From positions 1 to 64,000 of the forward strand of contig NZ_JAIXTJ010000050.1 in the NCBI RefSeq assembly GCF_027483985.1: DNA of 64,000 nucleotides, written 5' to 3'. Source of the stretch: Flavobacterium sp. (GTDB lineage Bacteria; Bacteroidota; Bacteroidia; Flavobacteriales; Flavobacteriaceae). A model generated the notes under the pieces. It saw only the letters and a program-made list of their open reading frames with translations, searched no databases and was not told where the DNA came from. How positions within the stretch are numbered: position 1 is the stretch's first letter; each line of letters begins with the position of its first letter. Positions 56,071 to 63,138 of this stretch are shown piece after piece. Made by a program: the position numbers and the translations under genes.

Positions 56071-56937
56071 CTACTTCGACAACTTATCCAAAGTATAAGC
56101 AATTAACTCATCAACAGCTTTGTAAGGATCTTCACTGAAAGTACCACTTGCACGGTTAGCAATGATAGCATTTAGCGACAAACACTCGTGACCAAGCAGT
56201 TTTCCTAATCCATAAATAGCCGCTGTTTCCATTTCTAGATTCGTAATTTTGTTGCTTTCAAATTCAAAAGTATCCATTTTAGAATTCAAAGCTTCGTCTT
56301 GAATGTTCAAACGCAACACACGTCCTTGCGGACCATAAAATCCGCCAGCTGTAGCCGTAATACCTTTATGCATTTGGTCGCTTTCGATTATCTTTTCAAG
56401 TTTTTCTGAACACGAAATCACGTACGGAGTTCCTTTTCGTAAATCCCAATTAGTGTGGTTTACAAAAGCGGCTTCCAGTTCAGGATTAGAAACCTCATCA
56501 AGTAAATAGGAGCGAAGCATATTGTCCAGTCCCAATCCGAATTTCGACATCACAAAACTATCTACCGGAATATCTTCTTGCAACGAACCCGAAGTACCAA
56601 TACGAATGATATTCAATGAAGTTAACTCAGTTTTAGGCTGTCTAGTCTCCAAATCAATGTTCACCAACGCATCCAACTCGTTCATCACAATATCAATGTT
56701 ATCCGGACCAATGCCAGTCGACATCACTGTAATGCGCTTTCCTTTATAAAGTCCCGTTTGCGTTTTAAATTCTCTTTTTTGCTGCGAAAACTCAATAGAA
56801 TCAAAACTCTTAGTGATTTTCTCCACACGATTTTGATCACCCACAAAGATAATGTCGCGCGCAATATGCTCAGGCTTCAGATTCAAGTGATAAACACTTC
56901 CATCTGGATTTAATATTAATTCTGATGATTGTATCAT
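56071..56937 (-). CDS. Nucleoside phosphorylase (uridine/purine type)
   Basis: 288 aa, PNP/UDP family 1. Phosphate-binding RIGTSGSLQEDIPVDSFV, base/ribose site LEMETAAIYGLGKLLGHECL with the M-E-T-A motif, and NRASGTFSEDPYKAVDELIA. Phosphorolysis of a nucleoside for salvage; base preference is unresolved. The spacer before it is made of GTTGTTT and AATCACT simple repeats. Confidence 0.9.
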   Translation of the reverse strand: MIQSSELILNPDGSVYHLNLKPEHIARDIIFVGDQNRVEKITKSFDSIEFSQQKREFKTQTGLYKGKRITVMSTGIGPDNIDIVMNELDALVNIDLETRQPKTELTSLNIIRIGTSGSLQEDIPVDSFVMSKFGLGLDNMLRSYLLDEVSNPELEAAFVNHTNWDLRKGTPYVISCSEKLEKIIESDQMHKGITATAGGFYGPQGRVLRLNIQDEALNSKMDTFEFESNKITNLEMETAAIYGLGKLLGHECLSLNAIIANRASGTFSEDPYKAVDELIAYTLDKLSK

Positions 56938-57118
56938 TTGGTTGTTTGTTGTTTATTGTTTATTGTTTATTGTTTGTTGTTTGTTGTTTGTTGTTTGTTG
57001 TTTGTTGTTTATGGTTAACTAATCACTAATCACTAATCACTAATCACTAATCACTAATCACTAATCACTAATCACTAATCACTGACCACTGACCACTAAA
57101 AACTGACCACTGAAAACT
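56938..57118. repeat. Two adjoining simple-sequence tracts
   Basis: TTGTTTGTTGTTTATTG-type words (56938-57010), then a TAATCAC heptamer run (57018-57082) ending in GACCACTGACC words that also occur at 55140. Confidence 0.9.
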
Positions 57119-57121
57119 TCC

Positions 57122-57454
57122 TCATCCTCCCACACGCTTAGTCTTAAACCCTTTCTCCTGCAAGATTTTCATAATTCTATCGCGGTAATCGCCTTGAATA
57201 ATGATTTCACCGTCTTTAAACGTACCACCTACAGCAAGTTTGTTTTTTAATTCTTTGGCTAAAAGTTTAAAATCTTCCTCTTCACCTTCATAACCAGAAA
57301 TGATGGTCGTAGGCTTACCTTTTCGTTTTTCATATTTACAAATCATAGGCTCTTTTTGAACATACAATTCGTGCTCTTGTTCCACAACAGCTTCCGGTTC
57401 TGCAGAAGGCACGTGGTCTGGGAATAGGTTTTTTAATTGGTCTTGTAGATCCAT
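57122..57454 (-). CDS. SUI1/eIF1-like translation factor (YciH family)
   Basis: 110 aa. The SUI1 domain spans ~38-108: CKYEKRKGKPTTIISGYEGE, KLAVGGTFKDGEIIIQGDYR and KIMKILQEKGFKTKR. Bacterial YciH proteins are thought to influence start-codon selection under stress. N-terminal ~35 residues are acidic and variable. Between the GxxExxY element and the simple-repeat tract, 3 nt after it. Confidence 0.9.
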   Translation of the reverse strand: MDLQDQLKNLFPDHVPSAEPEAVVEQEHELYVQKEPMICKYEKRKGKPTTIISGYEGEEEDFKLLAKELKNKLAVGGTFKDGEIIIQGDYRDRIMKILQEKGFKTKRVGG

Positions 57455-57469
57455 TTTTATTATTTTTTT

Positions 57470-57510
57470 GGAACGCGGATTAAACGGATTAAACGGATAG
57501 TCGCGGATTT
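57470..57510. repeat. Inverted repeat, left end of GxxExxY element
   Basis: GGAACGCGGATTAAACGGAT then TAAACGGATAGTCGCGGATT; the near mirror image of 57961-58000. Other copies: partial at 57534-57558 and degenerate at 62988-63031. Confidence 0.85.
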
Positions 57511-57562
57511 CTTTTTTTGCCTTTATATATTCGAACGCGGATAATAAGGATTGTTCCAGATT

Positions 57563-57946
57563 TTATTTTTGATAGTTTTGATACACTTTTCTAATAAATT
57601 CGGGCTTTTTGCCAAAATTCAATAGTAATCCAACTTCACAATCAGTTGCCTTTAGATAATTTATTAATTGAAATTCGTTGGCTTCAATCAAGCATTCTTG
57701 GGCTTTCAATTCCAAAATTACTAAATCATTTACAATTATATCAGCAATATATTCTCCAACTTCATTTCCTTTGTAATAAACTTTGATCTTCTTTTGAGTT
57801 TCAACTTGAAATCCGTTTTCTTTTAGTTCATAATACAAAGAATTTTGATAGACTCTTTCTAAAAAGCCATATCCTAACTCGTTATAAACATCATAAAATA
57901 TCTTTAAAATCGACTTTGTCAAATCACGATGTAAAATACTACTCAT
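57563..57946 (-). CDS. GxxExxY protein (PD-(D/E)XK nuclease-like)
   Basis: 127 aa. Family motif GYGFLERVYQNSLYYEL (G-x-x-E-x-x-Y), and a nuclease-like core with ADIIVNDLVILELKA (D...E-x-K) and QLINYLKATDCEVGLLLNFG. Function unproven but nuclease-fold residues are all present. It sits between inverted repeats of about 40 bp (57470-57510 and 57961-58000), as if carried within a small element. No target duplication is obvious. Confidence 0.9.
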   Translation of the reverse strand: MSSILHRDLTKSILKIFYDVYNELGYGFLERVYQNSLYYELKENGFQVETQKKIKVYYKGNEVGEYIADIIVNDLVILELKAQECLIEANEFQLINYLKATDCEVGLLLNFGKKPEFIRKVYQNYQK

Positions 57947-57960
57947 AAAATATAAATTTC

Positions 57961-58000
57961 AATCCGCGTCAATCCGTTTAATCCGCGTCATCCGCGTTCC
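57961..58000. repeat. Inverted repeat, right end of GxxExxY element
   Basis: AATCCGCGTCAATCCGTTTA then ATCCGCGTCATCCGCGTTCC, the mirror of the repeat at 57470-57510, 15 nt upstream of the GxxExxY start. Confidence 0.85.
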
Positions 58001-58035
58001 ATAAATTATCGCTTGTTATAGGGATATAAAAACTA

Positions 58036-58067
58036 AAAAAGACATCAAGAAAACTCAATGCCTTTTT
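58036..58067 (-). terminator. Possible terminator of the 2OG oxygenase gene
   Basis: Arms AAAAAGACAT and ATGCCTTTT around a 12-nt loop, with a T-rich minus-strand tail; one G-T mismatch in the stem. Confidence 0.5.
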
Positions 58068-58085
58068 CAGATATAAATATAAAAA

Positions 58086-59036
58086 TTATTTTTTGATCAA
58101 TCCCAAATCAACCAATCTTTCATACAAGAATTCACCTGCTGAAATATCTTCGTATTTTTTAGGATTATTTTCATCGATGCAGTTTTCTAAAACATCCAAA
58201 CGCATATCGCTCACTGGATGCATAAAAAACGGAATAGAATAACGTGACGTACCCCAAAGTTCTCTTGGTGGATTCACCACTTGGTGTATCGTAGATTTAA
58301 GTTTGTTATTCGTGTGACGCGACAACATATCACCCACATTAATTACCAATTCGTCTGACTCAGCAATAGCATCAATCCATTCGCCGTCGTGGTTTTGCAC
58401 TTGCAAACCTTTTCCTTGCGCACCCATTAATAGGGTAATCAAATTGATATCACCGTGTGCTGCAGCACGAATAGCATTTTCGGGTTCTGAGGTAATCGGC
58501 GGATAATGAATAGGTCTCAAGATAGAGTTACCTTCTTTACCGTATTGATCAAAATAAAATTCATCTAAACCTAAATGCAAGGCTAACGCACGCAATACAT
58601 AAATACCAGTTTTTTCAAGCATTTGATAGGCTTCTTTTCCCACTTCGTTAAAACGAGGCAATTCTTTAACCTCAACGTTATCAGGATATTCGGCAGCATA
58701 TTTGGAATCTTTGTCCACATACTGACCAAAGTGCCAAAACTCTTTCAAATCGCCTTCTTTGCGACCTTTTGCATGTTCTTTTCCAAAAGAAACATAACCA
58801 CGCTGACCTCCAATACCTGGAATCTCATAGCTGTATTTTGTTTCTAAAGGAAGTGCGAAGAAATTCCTAATTTCTCCATACAATTCATCAACCAATTTGT
58901 CATCCAAAAAATGACCTTTTAGCGCCACGAAGCCAATCTCTTCGAAAGCTTTTCCGATTTCATTTACAAATTTTTGTTTACGTGTCGGATCATCCGACAG
59001 GAAATCACGCAAGTCAACACTAGGAATGTTTTGCAT
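58086..59036 (-). CDS. Isopenicillin N synthase-like 2OG-Fe(II) dioxygenase
   Basis: 316 aa. N-terminal DIOX domain (EEIGFVALKGHFLDDKLVDE), iron-binding HGD in AAAHGDINLITLLMGAQG (about residue 190) and distal His in IHQVVNPP, then the 2OG Arg-x-Ser in SRYSIPFFMHP. Uses 2-oxoglutarate or a peptide as co-substrate; the substrate is unknown. Flavobacterial relatives are mostly orphan, as here. Unrelated in function to its neighbour R-M genes. Confidence 0.92.
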   Translation of the reverse strand: MQNIPSVDLRDFLSDDPTRKQKFVNEIGKAFEEIGFVALKGHFLDDKLVDELYGEIRNFFALPLETKYSYEIPGIGGQRGYVSFGKEHAKGRKEGDLKEFWHFGQYVDKDSKYAAEYPDNVEVKELPRFNEVGKEAYQMLEKTGIYVLRALALHLGLDEFYFDQYGKEGNSILRPIHYPPITSEPENAIRAAAHGDINLITLLMGAQGKGLQVQNHDGEWIDAIAESDELVINVGDMLSRHTNNKLKSTIHQVVNPPRELWGTSRYSIPFFMHPVSDMRLDVLENCIDENNPKKYEDISAGEFLYERLVDLGLIKK

Positions 59037-59202
59037 TTACTAAAACTTTTTTGTTAATAACTTACTCAGGAGTAAACTCCATTATAACTACAAATGTAAT
59101 AATTTTTTAGATTCTTAATAAGGAAGTTGTTAACAATTTTTATTTGGAATATTGCATTTTTTTGGAATGTTGGAATTTTTTTAAAAAAATATGCATTTTT
59201 TC

Positions 59203-59232
59203 TTGCGAGATAAAAATTTGTCCGTAAATTTG
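59203..59232 (+). promoter_or_regulatory. Promoter of the methyltransferase gene
   Basis: TTG at 59203-59205, 19-nt spacer, TAAATTTG at 59225-59232: a full TTG-N19-TAnnTTTG match, with predicted transcription start near 59239. Confidence 0.72.
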
Positions 59233-59256
59233 TCCGTATCCGTAAAAATGTCCGTA
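59221..59256 (+). promoter_or_regulatory. Four TCCGTA repeats over the promoter (candidate operator)
   Basis: TCCGTA at 59221, 59233, 59239 and 59251, i.e. two pairs each 12 bp apart (about one helical turn), offset 6 bp. They cover the -7 element and transcription start and stop 3 nt short of the ATG. Arrangement suits binding by a protein on one DNA face. Confidence 0.6.
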
Positions 59257-59258
59257 AT

Positions 59259-61484
59259 ATGATAAATGTTAAATTTTACCTTGATAAAGCTGATAAAAGC
59301 AAAAGGTTTCCAATTCATCTTGTTTTGCGTCAAAAAGATTTGCAAATTAAAGTTGCAACTGGTGAGAAAATAATGAAAAAAGATTGGGATAACACAAATC
59401 AGTTAGTAAAAGAAACAGAATATTCTTATAAATCTATTAATAAGTTTTTAATTTTCTTAAAGCAAGAAGTTGAAAAATATTTTGAAATCGAGCCACATAC
59501 AAACTTCACGGATAAAAAAATCAAAGAAAAAATAGCTTCTTTAGTTAATAGTAGAAGAGCAAATACAGATATTAACATAGTTTCTGAACCACCAAAAGAA
59601 TATGAAACAAAATCTAAAGTGACTTTTGTGGATTTATTCGCTGGAGCTGGTGGATTTAGTGAAGGTTTTTTACAGGCGGAATATGGAAATAAATATTATG
59701 ATTTTAGGTTAGCTAGTGATATTAACGAAAATTGTGAACTTACACATTTGGCAAGATATAATTATCAACTTGGATTAGATGCTGAATTTCTTCGCCAAGA
59801 TATTACCGAACCAGATTTTTTAGATAATTTTCTAAAGAAGATTGGAAATAAAGAAATTGATATAGTTTGTGGTGGACCACCTTGTCAGAGTTTTAGTTTA
59901 GCAGGAAAAAGAAAAAAGTTTGACAAAAAAGATGATTTATTTGCTCATTATTTAAAAGTCATTAGACAATTAAGACCAAAGTATTTTGTAATGGAAAATG
60001 TTAAAGGAATTTTAACAAAAGAACAAGGCAAAATTAAAGAAATGATTTTGCAAGAAATTAGGTCGATTGTTGATTTGAAAGAATTTAACCAGCTGATATT
60101 TTTTGTTTCTAATCTTAAAAAAAACGATTTAAAAAACTCTTTTATTTTAGAGTGTTATAATTTGCGTTTACAATTTGAAAAGGCAACAGATAAAGAGTTG
60201 GATAATTTAAAGAATACATATATTCATAATTTAGAAAATAAGTTTAGGATTTTAACTCCAAAAATAGTTGACTATAAAACAAGTAAAACAGACAAAAATA
60301 TTAGCACAATTCGTCACGGATTTAATCTTTTGAAAAGGGTTAAAGAACTTGAATATATTAGAAAAAAAGTAATTAATGAAAAAGCATTTTCTAATTTAGA
60401 TAATGATTTATTTGCAGATGATTTTGATGATTTTTTAACTTCTATCGAACCAGAAACTATTATTGAAAAAATTCATATTTCTTTTAATAATTTAAAGCCA
60501 AATGATATTTACATAGAAGAAGTAATTCAAATTATTACTGCTCTCGAAATTTTTGATTATTCTTTTGACGAATGTGTCAAAGGATTAAATTCATTTGTTG
60601 TTAAAGTTAATAAAGAATATGAATTTGAAACTATTTTATCTAAAATAAGGTTATATAATATTGAACAACCTTTCGTTGCTTTAGCATCAGATTATGGAGT
60701 TCCACAAAATCGAGAAAGAGTTTTATTTATTGGTTGTAGAAAAGATCAAAAGTTGATAAGTAATATTCCAGCCACTGTTGCACAGAATGAGAAAGTTAAT
60801 GTTTTTGAAGCAATTTATGATTTAGATTTTATTGGAAATGATGATGAAAGATTTGATTATGAAAAAATCAATTTAAAGGCACAATATAATGGTTCAACTG
60901 AAAAAATGAAATCATTATTAAAGAAGAGAAATATTGACGGAAAACCAAATGAAAATGATGGTTTAAGCTATTCAGAATGGTCAAGAAAAGGACGTTTGAA
61001 TGGACGATTTTCAAACGCAAAGAATCCCTTTTATGTTAGAAATTTTGAAGAACTTGAAAATACATTGACGCATCTTGTTGCTCCTTTACAGAATCATAAA
61101 ACTAGTAAGCAAAATGAAGATGTTATTAAAAGATTAGATGTTATATTAAAGTCTGGTAATTATGATGCTGCAAAATCAAATCTAAAGGAAATAGGTTTAG
61201 AATCTGATAAGCGAAATTATACAGTTTTGAAACCCGAAAGCCAAAGTTCTACAATTATGACAATTGCAGACGATTACATTCACTATTCAAATCCTAGAGC
61301 TTTGACTGTTCGTGAAATGGCAAGACTTCAGTCGTTCGACGATTCATTTGTTTTTCAAGGAAAACGCTCCACAGGTGGAAATAAACGTAAATTTGAAGTT
61401 CCTCAATTTACATTAGTTGGGAATGCAGTTCCTCCATTAATGGCTAGAGCAGTAGCTCTAGAAATTTTGAAGAATATTCAATAA
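59259..61484 (+). CDS. C5 cytosine DNA methyltransferase with N-terminal integrase-arm-like domain
   Basis: 741 aa. Residues ~1-95 (INVKFYLDKADKSKRFPIHL, then VATGEKIMKKDWDN) resemble the arm-binding domain of Bacteroidota tyrosine recombinases. The methylase follows: motif I VTFVDLFAGAGGFSEGF (~121-137), IV CGGPPCQSFSLAGK with catalytic Cys209, VI FVMENVKG (~243-250), VIII PQNRERV (482-488), IX TVREMARLQSF, X VGNAVPPLMARA. The gap between motifs VI and VIII is ~230 residues, against about 40 in HhaI-type enzymes, so ~190 residues are inserted. Its stop overlaps that of the convergent endonuclease gene by 7 nt. It protects host DNA from the partner endonuclease; recognition sequence unknown. 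Confidence 0.93.
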   Translation: MINVKFYLDKADKSKRFPIHLVLRQKDLQIKVATGEKIMKKDWDNTNQLVKETEYSYKSINKFLIFLKQEVEKYFEIEPHTNFTDKKIKEKIASLVNSRRANTDINIVSEPPKEYETKSKVTFVDLFAGAGGFSEGFLQAEYGNKYYDFRLASDINENCELTHLARYNYQLGLDAEFLRQDITEPDFLDNFLKKIGNKEIDIVCGGPPCQSFSLAGKRKKFDKKDDLFAHYLKVIRQLRPKYFVMENVKGILTKEQGKIKEMILQEIRSIVDLKEFNQLIFFVSNLKKNDLKNSFILECYNLRLQFEKATDKELDNLKNTYIHNLENKFRILTPKIVDYKTSKTDKNISTIRHGFNLLKRVKELEYIRKKVINEKAFSNLDNDLFADDFDDFLTSIEPETIIEKIHISFNNLKPNDIYIEEVIQIITALEIFDYSFDECVKGLNSFVVKVNKEYEFETILSKIRLYNIEQPFVALASDYGVPQNRERVLFIGCRKDQKLISNIPATVAQNEKVNVFEAIYDLDFIGNDDERFDYEKINLKAQYNGSTEKMKSLLKKRNIDGKPNENDGLSYSEWSRKGRLNGRFSNAKNPFYVRNFEELENTLTHLVAPLQNHKTSKQNEDVIKRLDVILKSGNYDAAKSNLKEIGLESDKRNYTVLKPESQSSTIMTIADDYIHYSNPRALTVREMARLQSFDDSFVFQGKRSTGGNKRKFEVPQFTLVGNAVPPLMARAVALEILKNIQ

Positions 61485-62422
61485 AGTCCAAAATAAGATA
61501 ATGAATGATTAGCAGTTAATTCTGGTATCGCAGCTCTAATATCTGTTCTTAACCCAGATCTTGAACCAGACTGAAAATTGTTTGTAAAAATTTCCTTTAA
61601 TGATTTGGCAACATTTTGAATGCTAGGATTACCCCAATAGTTACCGCCAGATAGATTTGTAACTCGTTTTACTGCAACTCCATTAGGATTATAAACAGTA
61701 TTTTGATTGGAAGGCACTGTAACAAAAGAATAACTAAAACTTTGAGCATTTTGAATATTATATCCATTTCTACCAATCGTAATATTTCTATTGCGAAATC
61801 CACCTGCTGAATAAATCATATCCCATAACATAGGAATTTGGGCATTGTCATTCCAATTTGTTTTGCACTGTATTATTCCAATTTCAAATTGATTAAAATC
61901 TCTTTCAGCTAAATAATTTGTTAGTTCAAGATTAAATTTATTTTTCACAATTGGTTGAATTTGAATTCCTAAATTATTAATAATGTTCAATTGATTTATG
62001 TCTGTGTTGTATTCAGGTAAATCTGGAAAAACTAATATTGTTATGTCAGATTCCGTATTACAAGCAAAATTTCCATAATTAACGGTTATTGCATCTTGTA
62101 TTGCTTTGGGGACAATACTCATTTTCTTAACAGCAACAACTCGACTTCCAGCAGTACAGAGGTTTATATACCAACAAACTAATGATTCCCAAGCAGTTCC
62201 GCTTGCAGACAATTCTCCTTGACCTCGTCCACCGCCACCAGTTGACCTAAAGATATCTGATAAATGGTCTCCAAGATTTAAGATTTCATTTTCAGTATAA
62301 TTTTTTCCTAAAAGGCTTAGAATTTCTAGTCGCCAAGTTTGCCAACAATTTTGATATGTATTTGTGCTAAAAACATTGTCAACTGCTAATTTTCTTAATT
62401 GATCGGGAACAGTATTGTACAT
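61478..62422 (-). CDS. Probable type II restriction endonuclease
   Basis: 314 aa, tail-to-tail with the C5 methyltransferase (7-nt overlap), the standard context for its partner. Candidate PD-(D/E)XK site: E79 (AWESLVCW), D126 (CNTESDITILVF) and a Q185-x-K187 (IGIIQCKTNW) in place of E-x-K, as in some diverged members. A Gly-rich STGGGGRGQGELSASGTAW loop lies just upstream. No match to a named enzyme comes to mind, so the recognition site is open. AT-rich sequence like the methyltransferase. No promoter was identified. Confidence 0.75.
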   Translation of the reverse strand: MYNTVPDQLRKLAVDNVFSTNTYQNCWQTWRLEILSLLGKNYTENEILNLGDHLSDIFRSTGGGGRGQGELSASGTAWESLVCWYINLCTAGSRVVAVKKMSIVPKAIQDAITVNYGNFACNTESDITILVFPDLPEYNTDINQLNIINNLGIQIQPIVKNKFNLELTNYLAERDFNQFEIGIIQCKTNWNDNAQIPMLWDMIYSAGGFRNRNITIGRNGYNIQNAQSFSYSFVTVPSNQNTVYNPNGVAVKRVTNLSGGNYWGNPSIQNVAKSLKEIFTNNFQSGSRSGLRTDIRAAIPELTANHSLSYFGLY

Positions 62423-62700
62423 ATGAATTAAAGTTATGTGATAAATGTTTGAGTTAAAATAAGAATTCCAAATATAATCATTAAATGTAAATTACTTTAT
62501 TGATGCAAATAAAATTTAAAACTAGTATATTTAATAAATAATTTAATAATTATATTTTTAACTTAACAATGCATTTATCATAAAAAAATATTTGTATATG
62601 GAGTTAATGATTAAAAATTATATTTGCATCTCTATGATAGGATTTATTTAGTAATCGGTATAGTTATTTTAGGACGGGTCAGGTACATAGAATAAGTACA

Positions 62701-62781
62701 GATAAAGCATAGATAAAGCATAGATAAAGCATAGATAAAGCATAGATAAAGCATAGATAAAGCATAGATAAAGCATAGATA
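62701..62781. repeat. 11-bp tandem repeat (GATAAAGCATA)
   Basis: Seven perfect copies at 62701-62777 plus flanking partial copies. The period is about one DNA turn. No spacers, so not CRISPR. Could be an iteron-like binding array or slippage product. Confidence 0.93.
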
Positions 62782-62887
62782 GTGTATGAAAACTGCATTT
62801 ATAACCTATGAATTTAAAGAACAACTATAGTACCTCTAAATAGCTTCCCAAAAAGGTCCATTTTATTAAGAAAGGCGAGAATCAAAT

Positions 62888-62938
62888 CCTCAATCCTCAA
62901 TCCTCAATCCTCAATCTTCAATCTTCAATCCTCAACCC
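62888..62938. repeat. Heptamer tandem repeat (TCAATCC)
   Basis: Seven copies of TCAATCC/TCAATCT heptamers between the 11-bp array and the E1 gene. Confidence 0.9.
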
Positions 62939-63109
62939 CAACTACAATTTCTCAAATTACTCCAATTTCTCTGATCTGTGTTCTAAAAAAAATTAGTGCC
63001 AATCCGCTTTATTTGTATCATTAGCGTTCCATATTATACAATTCATTACAAACAATAAAATCCACAAAGAATTCCGCAAAAATAATAGGAGAAACGAATC
63101 ACTTTTTTA

Positions 63110-63117
63110 TATTTTTG
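63110..63117 (+). promoter_or_regulatory. Candidate -7 element of the E1 gene
   Basis: TATTTTTG matches TAnnTTTG, 22 nt before the ATG; no clear TTG partner upstream. Confidence 0.4.
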
Positions 63118-63138
63118 CAAGGCTTAAAAAACAAACCA

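Larger units (their letters stand above)
62423..63107. other. Gene-free spacer between R-M pair and E1 gene
   Basis: No ORF of credible length on either strand. It contains the 11-bp tandem array at 62701-62781, the heptamer tract at 62888-62938 and a degenerate GxxExxY-type repeat at 62988-63031. The rest is AT-rich with no recognised element. Confidence 0.75.

Noticed and set aside
59259..62422. Prophage or integrative element around the R-M pair
   Set aside because: The integrase-like domain is only the DNA-binding part; no catalytic recombinase, phage structural gene or attachment duplication was seen.
62701..62781. 11-bp array as CRISPR
   Set aside because: No spacers; units are directly tandem.
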